The notes: generated by a model from the sequence alone, not told the origin. DNA of 64,000 nt from Chryseobacterium polytrichastri (GCF_900142445.1 NZ_FRAV01000015.1:1-64000); one strand, 5' to 3'. Positions 17,879 through 27,089 are shown, numbered from the stretch's first letter. A program made the numbers and translations.

Positions 17879-20101
17879 ATGAAGAAATTAACAATAGGAG
17901 CTGCTTTATTAGCAACAATGATGACCTTTGCACAGGAAAGAGATTCTATCAAATCTAATGATATTGAAGAAGTTGTTGTAAAAGGAAAATATTACAATAA
18001 ATATGTAGAAAAAGAAGGTTCTTCTTCTATGCGTTTAGATGAAGCTTTAATAAAAATTCCACAAAATATTTCAATCATTACAGGCAGAGCATTAGAAGAT
18101 CAACAGGTAACAACTTTGAGTGATGGTGTTCTTAGAAACGTAGCCGGAGCACAAAGACTAGAGCACTGGGGAGACATGTATACAAGAGTAAACATGAGAG
18201 GTTCTAGAGCTGCTGCATTTATGAACGGAGTAAACGTTACATCAAACTGGGGACCTTTAAGTGAAGATATGTCTTTTGTAGATCATATTGAGTTCATCAA
18301 AGGGCCGTCAGGATTCTTAATGTCCAACGGAGAACCAAGTGGTATTTACAATATTGTAACTAAAAAGCCAACCGGACAAGCCCTAAATGGAACAGCAAGA
18401 GTAACTCTTGGAAGCTTCAATATGTACAGAGGAGAAGCCGACATTGATACTAAAATTACCGATAAAGTAGCTTTCAGATTGAATTTAATGGCTCAGAACA
18501 AAAACAGTTTTAGAGATTATGAATTCAATGACAGATATATTATCAACCCTTCATTGAAAGTAAAGCTTTCTGACAAAACAACTTTAACAGCAGAATATAT
18601 CTATCAAAAGGCAAAAATGTCTGAAGTAGGTTCTGCTTATGTTTTTAGTTTTGATGGATATGCAACAAAACCTGTAGGATATACAGCTACAGATCCAGGT
18701 GTTGATCCTACAAAAGTAGATAACAATACTGTAAACATTAATTTACAACATAAATTCAACGAAAACTGGAAACTAACTTCTCAACTAACGTATGTGAATG
18801 AATATACGATGGGAAGTAATCTTTGGCCAAGTAGCTTCGAAGGAAACTATATGATTCGTCGTCTTGGATATTGGGAAGCTGATAACACCATGAAATTCGG
18901 ACAGGTTTTCTTAAACGGTTTTGTAAAAACAGGTTCTGTTTCTCACAAAATCCTAGCAGGGCTTGATTTAGGAAGCAAGAAATATATGGCGGATTGGTCT
19001 CAGGGTTACAATTTAGATAAGTTTAATGCTAATGGAGATTACAAAGCAGCAACACCAACAGATCCTGGTAACACAGTTGCAGATCATAGCTATTGGTATA
19101 ATTTAAATACAAATAACTACGATAACAATGGTACTGGTCTTTATTACGGGCCAAACAATACCAACGCTTACAAACCTTTCGATAAGTCAAAACCTCTTTC
19201 TGTAAGAGCGGGAGCAGGAAGTACAATTGAACAGAACTATACCGGGTTATATTTACAAGATGAGTTAGGCTTTTTTGATGACAAATTAAGACTTACTCTT
19301 GCGGCCCGTTACACAACCGTAAAAGAAAATAATTATGCTACTAAATCTGAAGCTAATAAAATAACTCCGCGTATCGGTATTAGCTACTCTATAGATGAAA
19401 GTATGTCAGTTTATGGTTTATATGATCAGGCATTTGTACCACAAGCTGCTATATTCAGAGATGGAAGTGCAGTGAAACCAATAACAGGGAATAACATGGA
19501 ATTGGGTGTAAAGAAAGATTGGTTTGGAGGAAAATGGAATACCACGTTATCTGCATATAACATCATCAAAAACAATTCTACGGTAAACGATCCTTCTAAC
19601 AGCCCACTTGAGCAATTCTCAATTTTACTTGGAAAAACAAGAGTGCAAGGAGTTGAATTTGATTTGAAAGGAGAAATTACAAAAGGGTTTAATGCAATCT
19701 TCAACTATGCATTTACAGAAAATAAGATTATAGAATCTAACGATCCTGCAAATAACCCGAAAGGAAAAAGAGTTCCGGGATATGCTAAACACACAGCAAA
19801 TGCTTGGTTGAATTATACATTTACTGACGGATTATTAGAAGGATTCGGATTAAGCTTCGGAGGAACTTATCTTGGCGATAGAAGTAGCTGGGATTGGGGA
19901 GGAACCAATACTCAACAAATGAATGATTATGTGAAATTTGATGCAGGTGCCTCTTGGGAAAATTCTAAATTCAGAGTAGGTCTAAATGTATTTAATGTGT
20001 TCAACAGATACTTATATTCTGGTTCACCTTATGCAAATTACTACTACTATCAAGCAGAAGCTCCAAGAAACTTTAGAGTATCAATAGGATATAAATTTTA
20101 A
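17879..20101 (+). CDS. TonB-dependent siderophore receptor
   Basis: 740 residues. Signal peptide MKKLTIGAALLATMMTFAQ, TonB-box-like NDIEEVVVKGKYY, plug with VNMRGSRAAAFMNGV and IEFIKGPSGFLMSNGEPSG, and a beta barrel ending SIGYKF. The GEPSGIYNIVTKKP pattern is typical of FpvA/FecA-like ferric siderophore receptors. It lies 39 bp after the first receptor, so the two are likely co-transcribed. A hairpin terminator between it and the next gene may reduce read-through. Confidence 0.85.
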   Translation: MKKLTIGAALLATMMTFAQERDSIKSNDIEEVVVKGKYYNKYVEKEGSSSMRLDEALIKIPQNISIITGRALEDQQVTTLSDGVLRNVAGAQRLEHWGDMYTRVNMRGSRAAAFMNGVNVTSNWGPLSEDMSFVDHIEFIKGPSGFLMSNGEPSGIYNIVTKKPTGQALNGTARVTLGSFNMYRGEADIDTKITDKVAFRLNLMAQNKNSFRDYEFNDRYIINPSLKVKLSDKTTLTAEYIYQKAKMSEVGSAYVFSFDGYATKPVGYTATDPGVDPTKVDNNTVNINLQHKFNENWKLTSQLTYVNEYTMGSNLWPSSFEGNYMIRRLGYWEADNTMKFGQVFLNGFVKTGSVSHKILAGLDLGSKKYMADWSQGYNLDKFNANGDYKAATPTDPGNTVADHSYWYNLNTNNYDNNGTGLYYGPNNTNAYKPFDKSKPLSVRAGAGSTIEQNYTGLYLQDELGFFDDKLRLTLAARYTTVKENNYATKSEANKITPRIGISYSIDESMSVYGLYDQAFVPQAAIFRDGSAVKPITGNNMELGVKKDWFGGKWNTTLSAYNIIKNNSTVNDPSNSPLEQFSILLGKTRVQGVEFDLKGEITKGFNAIFNYAFTENKIIESNDPANNPKGKRVPGYAKHTANAWLNYTFTDGLLEGFGLSFGGTYLGDRSSWDWGGTNTQQMNDYVKFDAGASWENSKFRVGLNVFNVFNRYLYSGSPYANYYYYQAEAPRNFRVSIGYKF

Positions 20102-20109
20102 ATAAATAA

Positions 20110-20139
20110 AAGTTAGCCCTTCAAAGGGTTAACTTTTTT
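20110..20139 (+). terminator. terminator or attenuator between receptor and PepSY gene
   Basis: AAGTTAGCCCTT / AAGGGTTAACTT (20110-20121 with 20124-20135, one G-U pair) followed by T-run. It ends 4 bp before the PepSY ATG, so it may act as an attenuator or mask the start site. Confidence 0.6.
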
Positions 20140-20142
20140 GAT

Positions 20143-21351
20143 ATGAAGAAAAAGCATCACCATAAAAAGAAGGTTTCTTCAACGAAAAAATGGTCTGCCA
20201 AACTGCATTTGTGGTTTGGTTTATCCGTTGGTCTTATCGTTTTTATTGTTTCATTATCGGGAACTTTATATGTTTTTAAAGATGAGGTTCAGAACAGTTT
20301 ACGCAAGGAAGCAATTTATGTAAACAAAGAAAACGTAGGTAGCAAACCCCTATCTATCGAGGTTCTTCGTGAGAAAGTAAGTTTAGAACTTAATGAAAAG
20401 TTTCCGCTGAGTTCTGTTGAGATTCCTTTAGACAAAGCAAAATCCTACAAGTTTCTGTATTACGAAAAAAATAAAAAAGGATGGAACTATTTTGATGAAG
20501 TTCTCATCAATAAATTGGTGTATGTAAACCAATACACAGGAGAAATTCTTTCTGTTTATAATGAAAAGTATGACTTCTTTACCCTTTTAAAATACATCCA
20601 TTGGGGGCTTCTTCTGAACTCCGACTGGGGAAAATATGTGGTAGGAATTCCGGTTGTGTTATTCATCATCATGCTCATCACAGGAATTGTTCTTTGGTGG
20701 CCACAGAATAAGAAGATGAGAAAAGGACGTTTTTCTTTCGATTGGAAAAATGTAAAAACCTGGAAACGCAAAAACTACGATCTTCATAATATCTTAGGAT
20801 TTTATGCTTCATTTATTGCCTTATTAATGAGTGTTACAGGAATTTACTTTGCCTATCCTTGGGTGAAAAACACATTCAACGTTGCCTTATCAGGTTCAAC
20901 CGAGCTGCCTAAGGAAAAGGAAATAAAATCTCCGGATTCGCTGTTAGTAAAAAACAATGCAATTTTTGATCTTACCGCAGGCGAAACAAGAAAACTATAT
21001 GCAACCTCATCAAGTTTTAGAATTCCATTAAACGGAAAAACTAAAAAAGGGAAAGAATTAAAAAACATTCCCATCTCAGTGTATGGGCAAGATGGAAGAT
21101 TTAGTGAGCGTAATCAATTGGTTTTTGATAAATACTCTGGGAAATTATTAGCCAATAAACCTCATCAAAAATTAAACAACGCCGAGAAATACGCCAACGC
21201 CAACTATGACATTCACACAGGATCATACTTTGGACTGTTCGGGAAAATTATTTGGTTTATCACAGGACTCATTTGCACATCATTACCTGTTACAGGGTTT
21301 TTAGTATGGCTAGGAAAACAAAAGAAAAAGGGAATTAAGAACGTACAATGA
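20143..21351 (+). CDS. PepSY-domain inner-membrane protein (iron-siderophore reductase type)
   Basis: 402 residues. A very basic N-terminus (MKKKHHHKKK) is followed by a first transmembrane helix (about 27-48), a periplasmic PepSY-containing loop, two further helices (IPVVLFIIMLITGIVLWWP and the segment near FYASFIALLMSVTGIYF), a second loop and a final helix (ITGLICTSLPVTGFLVWLG). This is the PepSY-associated TM (PiuB/FoxB/FegB-like) architecture, proposed to reduce or release iron from siderophores at the inner membrane. Conserved histidines (for example IHWG, DLHNILGFY, NYDIHTG) could bind haem. Its last codon overlaps the next receptor start (ATGA). Confidence 0.85.
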   Translation: MKKKHHHKKKVSSTKKWSAKLHLWFGLSVGLIVFIVSLSGTLYVFKDEVQNSLRKEAIYVNKENVGSKPLSIEVLREKVSLELNEKFPLSSVEIPLDKAKSYKFLYYEKNKKGWNYFDEVLINKLVYVNQYTGEILSVYNEKYDFFTLLKYIHWGLLLNSDWGKYVVGIPVVLFIIMLITGIVLWWPQNKKMRKGRFSFDWKNVKTWKRKNYDLHNILGFYASFIALLMSVTGIYFAYPWVKNTFNVALSGSTELPKEKEIKSPDSLLVKNNAIFDLTAGETRKLYATSSSFRIPLNGKTKKGKELKNIPISVYGQDGRFSERNQLVFDKYSGKLLANKPHQKLNNAEKYANANYDIHTGSYFGLFGKIIWFITGLICTSLPVTGFLVWLGKQKKKGIKNVQ

Positions 21352-23459
21352 AAAAATTAACTCTATCTGTAGCTTGTTTAGCTACTATTTCAGCATTTGG
21401 ACAGGTAAAAGACAGCATCAACACAAGAGATGTAGATGAGGTTGTGCTAACAGCATCCAGAAAAAGAGAAAATATTAAAGAAATACCAAGTTCTATAACC
21501 GTTGTTGGCGAGAAGCAGGTGCAGTCGCAATTAACGGTAAACTCAGATATTACAAGCATTTTACAATATACCGTTCCGAGTTTGGCAACAAGTTCCGGGC
21601 AAACTTCTAATACAGGACAAACCCTTCGTGGACGCCAGGTTTTAGTTTTAATTGATGGTATCCCACAATCTACTCCACTACGAAACGGAGCAAGAGATTT
21701 AAGATCTATCGACCCTTCAGTTATCGAAAGAATTGAGGTGATTAAAGGTGCTTCTTCCATCTACGGAAATGGTGCAGATGGAGGTATTATCAATTATATC
21801 ACAAGAAGAAGCAAATCCGACAAGAAGATCTCGGGAATTTCACAAGTTGGAATTACCGGTCAGCCATATGGTGGTACTTTAGGCTATAGAGCAAGTCAGC
21901 TTTTATCCGGAAAGATCAGTAAGTTTGATTATGTGGTTTCAATGGCTTATGAAAAAACAGGTTATATGAAGGACGCAGATGGCGTAAATCTGAGTCCGAC
22001 CTACAGCACAGCCAAAATGAATAACTATAACGGAATGTTGAAATTAGGCTACGCTATTAATGATAATCAAAGAGTTGAAGCATCTTATATAGGTTATGCA
22101 GCCAAATCCGATTTAAATTTAGCCTTAAAAACAGGTAAATATGGCGTTACTCCAACAATTGGAGAAGGAGAAGGAAAAAACCTGGAAACCACTCCGCAAG
22201 GAACTCCAAGAAACCACAATTTCAAGGTAAGTTATGATAACAAAAACCTGTGGAAAGGAACTTCATTAAACGTAAACCTTTACTTACAGGATTTCAGAAC
22301 TGTTTATGGATACAGCGATACTTTCCTGAATGGTGGACAATCGAATGTCATTTCAAAAAAATCAGGCGCAAGAGCCAATTTTGACACTCAGCTTTGGAGT
22401 GGTAAAAATTCTCAGGCTGAAATGATTTACGGATTGGATGTTTTGAATGATCAAACCGTTCAAAAACTGGAAGACGGCCGTTACTGGACGCCGGATATGA
22501 ACATGACCAACATCGCTCCTTTCCTTTTGGTTAAAGTTGATTTAATGAAAAAATTAACGATAAAAGGAGGTTTGCGATATGAAAACATTGCCGTAAAAGT
22601 TGGAGATTTCAACACGCTTTCAACGATTAAAAGTGACGGAACATTCACCAAAAGTATTTTTGTAACAGGTGGAGATTTAAAATACAATGCCTTAGTCGGA
22701 AATATCGGAGTTCGTTATAACATCAATCCGATGATTAATCTTTTTGGAAGCTTTTCTCAGGCCTACTCTATCAACGAGTTAGGAAGAATTTTAAGAAACT
22801 CAACAGAAGGAACGATTCAAAACCTTGAAACAAAACCTATCATTGTCAACAACTATGAATTGGGGACAACAGGGCAAATCTCAAAATGGATCAACTACGA
22901 GATCACTTCTTATGTAAGTACATCCAAATTGGGAGCAACCTTTGTTCAAAGTCCGGACAGAGCTTTAATGATTCAAAGATCACCGGAAGTGGTTTATGGT
23001 GTGGAAGGGTTTTTACATTTCACTCCCACAAAATGGATCAACTTCGGAGGAAGCTACAGCTGGATGGAAGGGATTACTTCTGTAAAAGATGACGGAGATT
23101 ATTCAACCAAAATCAACAACAGCAGAATTTCTGCACCGAAAGTCTTAGCTTATGTTCAAGTGAGACCAATTCAAGCTTTATCTGTGGGTCTTGATATGTT
23201 ACATGCTTTTGGACAAAACAGATTCGAGCCCAATGCCAAAGGAGTGTATGCTTATGGAGAGGGAAAAGTACCGGATTATACTGTTTTCAACCTAAGATCA
23301 AGCTATGAAGTTAACCAAAATTGGAAAGTTTCTTTAGGGATCGAAAACCTTTTCAACAAGACCTATCAACCTGCAATTGCATGGTGGGCAGCAAGAGATG
23401 CCGACTTTACCAACTCGCTAGGATTAAGAGGAACCTTTATGGTGGAATATAAATTTTAA
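21348..23459 (+). CDS. TonB-dependent receptor
   Basis: 703 residues. Signal peptide (MKKLTLSVACLATISAFG), TonB box DVDEVVLTASRKRENIKEIP, plug with TLRGRQVLVLIDGIPQ and RIEVIKGASSIYGNGADGG, and a beta barrel ending MVEYKF. The plug is of the catecholate/haem receptor type. Four-base overlap with the PepSY gene (ATGA) shows translational coupling, implying this receptor and that inner-membrane protein act on the same ligand. Confidence 0.85.
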   Translation: MKKLTLSVACLATISAFGQVKDSINTRDVDEVVLTASRKRENIKEIPSSITVVGEKQVQSQLTVNSDITSILQYTVPSLATSSGQTSNTGQTLRGRQVLVLIDGIPQSTPLRNGARDLRSIDPSVIERIEVIKGASSIYGNGADGGIINYITRRSKSDKKISGISQVGITGQPYGGTLGYRASQLLSGKISKFDYVVSMAYEKTGYMKDADGVNLSPTYSTAKMNNYNGMLKLGYAINDNQRVEASYIGYAAKSDLNLALKTGKYGVTPTIGEGEGKNLETTPQGTPRNHNFKVSYDNKNLWKGTSLNVNLYLQDFRTVYGYSDTFLNGGQSNVISKKSGARANFDTQLWSGKNSQAEMIYGLDVLNDQTVQKLEDGRYWTPDMNMTNIAPFLLVKVDLMKKLTIKGGLRYENIAVKVGDFNTLSTIKSDGTFTKSIFVTGGDLKYNALVGNIGVRYNINPMINLFGSFSQAYSINELGRILRNSTEGTIQNLETKPIIVNNYELGTTGQISKWINYEITSYVSTSKLGATFVQSPDRALMIQRSPEVVYGVEGFLHFTPTKWINFGGSYSWMEGITSVKDDGDYSTKINNSRISAPKVLAYVQVRPIQALSVGLDMLHAFGQNRFEPNAKGVYAYGEGKVPDYTVFNLRSSYEVNQNWKVSLGIENLFNKTYQPAIAWWAARDADFTNSLGLRGTFMVEYKF

Positions 23460-23648
23460 TTGAAGCTTTTTCCCGCTTTCCACTATATCTTTTTCGCCCA
23501 CGCTTTTTTTAAGCCATTTCAGAAAAAGGATGTCGTTGCAAAACGAGGAACAAATTTCGACGACTCCATTAAAAAAAATAAAATACAGGAGTCAATCGGG
23601 GCTAGGGTATTTGTCTGGTTATCATTTTTTCATCGCAAAATCAACCCT

Positions 23649-23687
23649 CAGTTTGTCATCCCGTAGGGATCTAAACTCGAATCTTTC
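23649..23687 (+). repeat. GTCATCCCGTAGGGATC dispersed repeat, copy 1
   Basis: Contains AGTTTGTCATCCCGTAGGG followed by ATCTA and CGAATCTTTCCA. It matches the reverse complement of copy 3 over about 40 bp. Confidence 0.7.
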
Positions 23688-23698
23688 CACTCTATTGT

Positions 23699-23731
23699 AA
23701 ACCTAACAGGTTTTAAAAACCTGTTAGGTTT
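23699..23731. repeat. perfect palindrome AAACCTAACAGGTTTT type
   Basis: 16-bp arms (AAACCTAACAGGTTTT and its complement) around one central base. It resembles the 26653-26678 and 26850-26874 palindromes in layout but not in arm sequence. Confidence 0.75.
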
Positions 23732-23927
23732 GTTATAACACCCAGAAAAATAATGTTTCAACATCTCATTTTTACGCCTCTTAACTCCACAACAAACGCA
23801 ATACTTATCACAAGCTAATCCGGCTGATTTTTAGTTTTAAAAATTTAGTCTAAATAATTTGCATATTAACATAGAACATCGAGACTAAAGAGCAATCATT
23901 GATCTAAACATTTGAAAATATCCATTC

Positions 23928-24013
23928 AGTTTGTCATCCCGTAGGGATCCAAGCATAGTATTAGAAAATTGTATGGAAAGATTCGCGTCTAGATCCCTAC
24001 GGGATGACAAACT
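23928..24013. repeat. inverted pair of the GTCATCCCGTAGGGATC repeat
   Basis: Copy 2 (23928-23949) and inverted copy 3 (23992-24013) form a perfect 22-bp inverted repeat around a 42-bp spacer. Copy 3 extends leftward to about 23974 with the TGGAAAGATTCG segment shared with copy 1. Confidence 0.75.
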
Positions 24014-24188
24014 AGATGAAAATAATTTGAAGAAAAAATAAACAACACTCAAATAAAACTAAAGGCATTTCACTTAAATACAATAAAACTTTGCGTCAAA
24101 AAACAGCTAAATTATTTAATAAAAAAAGAATAATATTTTCCATTCTAATCCCGTTAATTATAAATATTCTAAATAAAAATTAAAAACT

Positions 24189-24196
24189 TATCTTTG
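24189..24196 (+). promoter_or_regulatory. -7 promoter element of the second PepSY gene
   Basis: TATCTTTG, an exact TAnnTTTG match, 17 bp upstream of the ATG at 24214. Confidence 0.6.
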
Positions 24197-24213
24197 CGGA
24201 ACTTAAAAAAATT

Positions 24214-25422
24214 ATGAAAAAGAAACATCATAAAAAGAAGCCAAACGTATTTAAAAAATGGACAGGAAAACTGCATTTGTGGTTTGGTTTAGGTATTGGA
24301 TTTTTGATTTTCATTATTTCCATTACCGGCGCACTGTATGTTTTTAAAGATGAAATTGAGAACATTACCCGAAAAGATGTCATCTATCATAATACACAAA
24401 ATATTGACCAGAAGCAGATTCTTCCCATCCGAGTGTTAGAAAAGTCTGTGGACGCTCAGGTGAAAGAGAAATACCCTATTCACTGGGTAAATATTCCTAT
24501 CGACAAAAAAATGTCTTACCAATTTTATTGGTACGAGCACAATACAAACGCCTGGAACTACTTTGATGAATTCCCTATTTATAAAGTAGCATACGTAAAT
24601 CCTTACGACGGAAAAGTCTTAAGAACCTACGACGAGAAAAACGGATTCTTCCAAATTGTAAAAATGATTCACTGGAGTTATTTGTTGAAACAAGACTGGG
24701 GAACGTATGTCGTTGGAATTCCTGTTATTATCTTTATCATCATGTTGATATCGGGAATCGTTTTGTGGTGGCCTAAAAACAAAGCAGCGAGAAAGCAACG
24801 TTTTTCATTCAAATGGAAAAATATCAAAAGCTGGAAGAGAAAGAACTACGATCTTCATAACATCCTAGGTTTTTATGCTTCTATCTTTGCTTTGATCTTC
24901 TCTATCACTGGGTTATTCTATGCCTTTTTTATTGTTCAGGCAACTATCTATGTGATCTTCTCAGGAGGCGAAACAAAATATCCGGATTTCTCTCACATCA
25001 AAACCAAAGCTCCGATAGAATTAAGAACAGAAGGAACATTAGATAAGATAAGCAATACCGTTAAAGCAAAATACCCGGATTCTTTTGGCTTTGCTATAGA
25101 CTTGGGACACGAACACATGGATGATCATGAGCACCCGAATTTCGAGGTTTATGTAAAACATTTATCTTATTCTTATCATAAAAGCAGCAGCCTAATTTTT
25201 GATGAAAACTCAGGAGAACTTCTTCATACTCACGACATGAAAGACAAGAATTTCGGAGAAAAAGCAGTAGGTGCCAATTATGATATTCACGTAGGATCTA
25301 TTTTAGGACTGCCAACAAAGATCATTGCATTTGTTGTAAGTTTGATATGTGCCTCATTACCAGTTACTGGCTTCCTTGTTTGGTGGGGAAGGCGAAAAAA
25401 GAAAACGGCAAAAATAGCGTAA
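24214..25422 (+). CDS. PepSY-domain inner-membrane protein, second paralogue
   Basis: 402 residues, the same length as the protein at 20143-21351 and clearly paralogous (basic start MKKKHHKKKPN, KLHLWFGLGIGFLIFIISIT helix, IPVIIFIIMLISGIVLWWP, RKNYDLHNILGFYAS, final ASLPVTGFLVWWG helix). A loop near residue 300 is rich in histidine and acidic residues (LGHEHMDDHEHPNFE), which is absent from the first paralogue and could bind metal. Probable role is inner-membrane iron-siderophore handling. It is monocistronic with its own promoter. Confidence 0.85.
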   Translation: MKKKHHKKKPNVFKKWTGKLHLWFGLGIGFLIFIISITGALYVFKDEIENITRKDVIYHNTQNIDQKQILPIRVLEKSVDAQVKEKYPIHWVNIPIDKKMSYQFYWYEHNTNAWNYFDEFPIYKVAYVNPYDGKVLRTYDEKNGFFQIVKMIHWSYLLKQDWGTYVVGIPVIIFIIMLISGIVLWWPKNKAARKQRFSFKWKNIKSWKRKNYDLHNILGFYASIFALIFSITGLFYAFFIVQATIYVIFSGGETKYPDFSHIKTKAPIELRTEGTLDKISNTVKAKYPDSFGFAIDLGHEHMDDHEHPNFEVYVKHLSYSYHKSSSLIFDENSGELLHTHDMKDKNFGEKAVGANYDIHVGSILGLPTKIIAFVVSLICASLPVTGFLVWWGRRKKKTAKIA

Positions 25423-25509
25423 AAAAAAATAGCAATAAATGTTGAGTTAACCATCCATTAATACAATCTTTTTTATATTTTTAACCCTTTAGAATTTATA
25501 AGAATAGAA

Positions 25510-26478
25510 ATGTCATTAATAGATTTATCAAAACACGTTGCCCTAGGAATTGATATTGGTGGTACAAATACTAAGTTTGGTGTTGTAAACCACAGAGGTG
25601 AAGTTCTTGAAAAAGGCAATCTAAGCACTGATGCCTACGCTACAGTTGAAGAATTCATAGATGCTTTGTATGAAAAAGTGCATCCGCTGATGGATAAATA
25701 CGGAAAAGAGAAAAACTTTGACGGAATTGGCGTGGGTGCTCCCAACGGAAACTACTACACTGGGACCATAGAACAGGCTCCCAATTTACCTTGGAAAGGC
25801 GTAGTCCCGTTTGGTGAATTGATGCAGAATAAATTCAACTTACCATGTACTATTACCAATGATGCTAATGCAGCAGCTTATGGTGAAATGCTTTTCGGAG
25901 CAGCACGCGGAATGAAAGATTTTATCATGATTACATTGGGAACAGGTGTAGGAAGCGGAATTGTTTCCAGCGGAAAACTGATTTACGGACATGATGGTTT
26001 TGCAGGAGAGCTTGGTCACACGATTGTAAAACCAGGCGGAAGAAAACACTGGAGCACAGGATCTGAAGGAAGCCTAGAAGCATATGCCTCAGCAACAGGA
26101 ATCGCGATCACTGCAAAAAAGATGAGAGCAGAGTTTCCGGAATCTATGTTAAGTCAATATCCTGAAGAATCTATCAACTCCAAAACGGTACATGAATGTG
26201 CATTGAAAGGCGACCCCATTTCTATTGAAGTTTTCAGATATACAGGTCAGAAATTAGGAGAAGCATTGGCTAATTTTGTGATGTTCTCTTCACCCGAAGC
26301 TATCCTTTTATTTGGAGGCGTAATTAAAGCCGGAGATTTCATCCTGAAACCTGCTAAACTTCATATGGAAAGAAACCTTCTTCCGATATTCAGAAATAAA
26401 GTAAAATTGGTTTTCAGTGAACTAGACGAAGCAGACGCTGCTATTTTAGGAGCAAGTGCTTTGGTTTGGGAAAAGTAA
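25510..26478 (+). CDS. ROK-family sugar kinase (glucokinase-like) without zinc cysteines
   Basis: 322 residues of the ROK/ASKHA fold. The phosphate-binding LGIDIGGTNTKFG lies at about 12-24, the sugar-binding/catalytic segment TNDANAAAYGE near 117, and the adenosine segment ITLGTGVGSG near 139. In ROK kinases the stretch after GELGHT normally contains a CxCGxxGCxE zinc site; here it reads GGRKHWSTGSEGSLEAYAS, so the cysteines are replaced while SLEAYAS is kept. Glucokinase activity is plausible but not proven; a different hexose or a non-kinase role is possible. Confidence 0.8.
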   Translation: MSLIDLSKHVALGIDIGGTNTKFGVVNHRGEVLEKGNLSTDAYATVEEFIDALYEKVHPLMDKYGKEKNFDGIGVGAPNGNYYTGTIEQAPNLPWKGVVPFGELMQNKFNLPCTITNDANAAAYGEMLFGAARGMKDFIMITLGTGVGSGIVSSGKLIYGHDGFAGELGHTIVKPGGRKHWSTGSEGSLEAYASATGIAITAKKMRAEFPESMLSQYPEESINSKTVHECALKGDPISIEVFRYTGQKLGEALANFVMFSSPEAILLFGGVIKAGDFILKPAKLHMERNLLPIFRNKVKLVFSELDEADAAILGASALVWEK

Positions 26479-26504
26479 TTGAAAGCTATTTTAAAATATA
26501 TTTG

Positions 26505-26530
26505 AGCATCCTTTTTAGGGTGCTTTTTTT
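26505..26530 (+). terminator. terminator of ROK gene
   Basis: Stem AGCATCC / GGGTGCT (one G-U pair) with a T-rich loop and a following T7. Confidence 0.75.
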
Positions 26531-26532
26531 AT

Positions 26533-26957
26533 CTCCCACTGATTGCACAAATTTTCACAGATGTTTGTTGTTTTATCTATTGTCTTTCATTCGTGGAAAT
26601 TATTTGTTTTATCCTTGAAAACATTTCTGCTATTCGTATTCTATTCATCCTTGTCAAGGTTTAAAACCTTGACAAGGATCATTCTTGAAAACATTTCTGT
26701 TATCCGTCTACTTTTTCAACGCAAAGATTAATTTCTATTACATATAATTTTATGTTGGAAAATCTCCCACAGATTGCACAGATTTTCACAGATGCTTGTG
26801 TTTTATCTATTGTATTTCATTCGTGAGAATCATTTGTTTATCCTTGTCAAGGTTTAAAACCTTAACAAGGATCATTCTTGAAAACACTTCTGTTATCTGT
26901 ATACTTTTTCAACGCAAAGATTAATTTCTATTACATATAATTTTATGTTGGAAAACT
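26533..26957. repeat. two imperfect tandem copies of a ~200-bp non-coding repeat
   Basis: Unit 1 (26533-26763) and unit 2 (26764-26957) both start CTCCCAC.GATTGCACA, contain a CCTTGTCAAGGTTTAAAAC palindrome and end with the same TTTTTCAACGCAAAGATTAA segment. A third, partial start (CTCGCAGATTTTGCCGATTA) follows at about 26959. No coding sense is seen. The whole gap between the ROK gene and msrA (26479-27121) is this material. Confidence 0.8.
26651..26680. repeat. CCTTGTCAAGG palindrome (in unit 1)
   Basis: ATCCTTGTCAAGGTTT pairs with AAACCTTGACAAGGAT: a near-perfect palindrome. The copy in unit 2 (about 26848-26877) has one changed base (CCTTAACAAGG) in the right arm. Confidence 0.7.
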
Positions 26958-27081
26958 TCTCGCAGATTTTGCCGATTACGCAGATGTTTACGCTATATTT
27001 TTCTTGTGATTATTTGTGAAATCTATTAGTGTAATTTGTGTTTAAACCACTCTTTTCAACATAAAATGAAAAACTTTTTCT

Positions 27082-27089
27082 TACTTTTG
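27082..27089 (+). promoter_or_regulatory. -7 promoter element of msrA
   Basis: TACTTTTG, an exact TAnnTTTG match, 32 bp upstream of the msrA ATG. Confidence 0.55.

Larger units (their letters stand above)
23460..24213. other. repeat-filled gap of 754 bp without a convincing gene
   Basis: Short ORFs here overlap repeats and lack promoters or family resemblance. The gap holds a 33-bp palindrome (23699-23731), three copies of a TTTGTCATCCCGTAGGGATC repeat (from 23649, 23928 and, inverted, to 24013) and the promoter of the downstream PepSY gene. Confidence 0.7.

Noticed and set aside
23460..23666. 68-residue ORF after the third receptor
   Set aside because: It overlaps repeat sequence, has biased composition and no start context; treated as non-coding.
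23649..24013. CRISPR-like array
   Set aside because: Only three copies, irregular spacing and mixed orientation; no cas genes. It is a dispersed palindromic repeat.
23460..24213. Insertion sequence remnant
   Set aside because: No transposase-like reading frame and no terminal repeats with target duplication could be seen.
26543..26731. 62-residue ORF between ROK and msrA
   Set aside because: It lies within the tandem non-coding repeat; the second copy does not preserve the frame.
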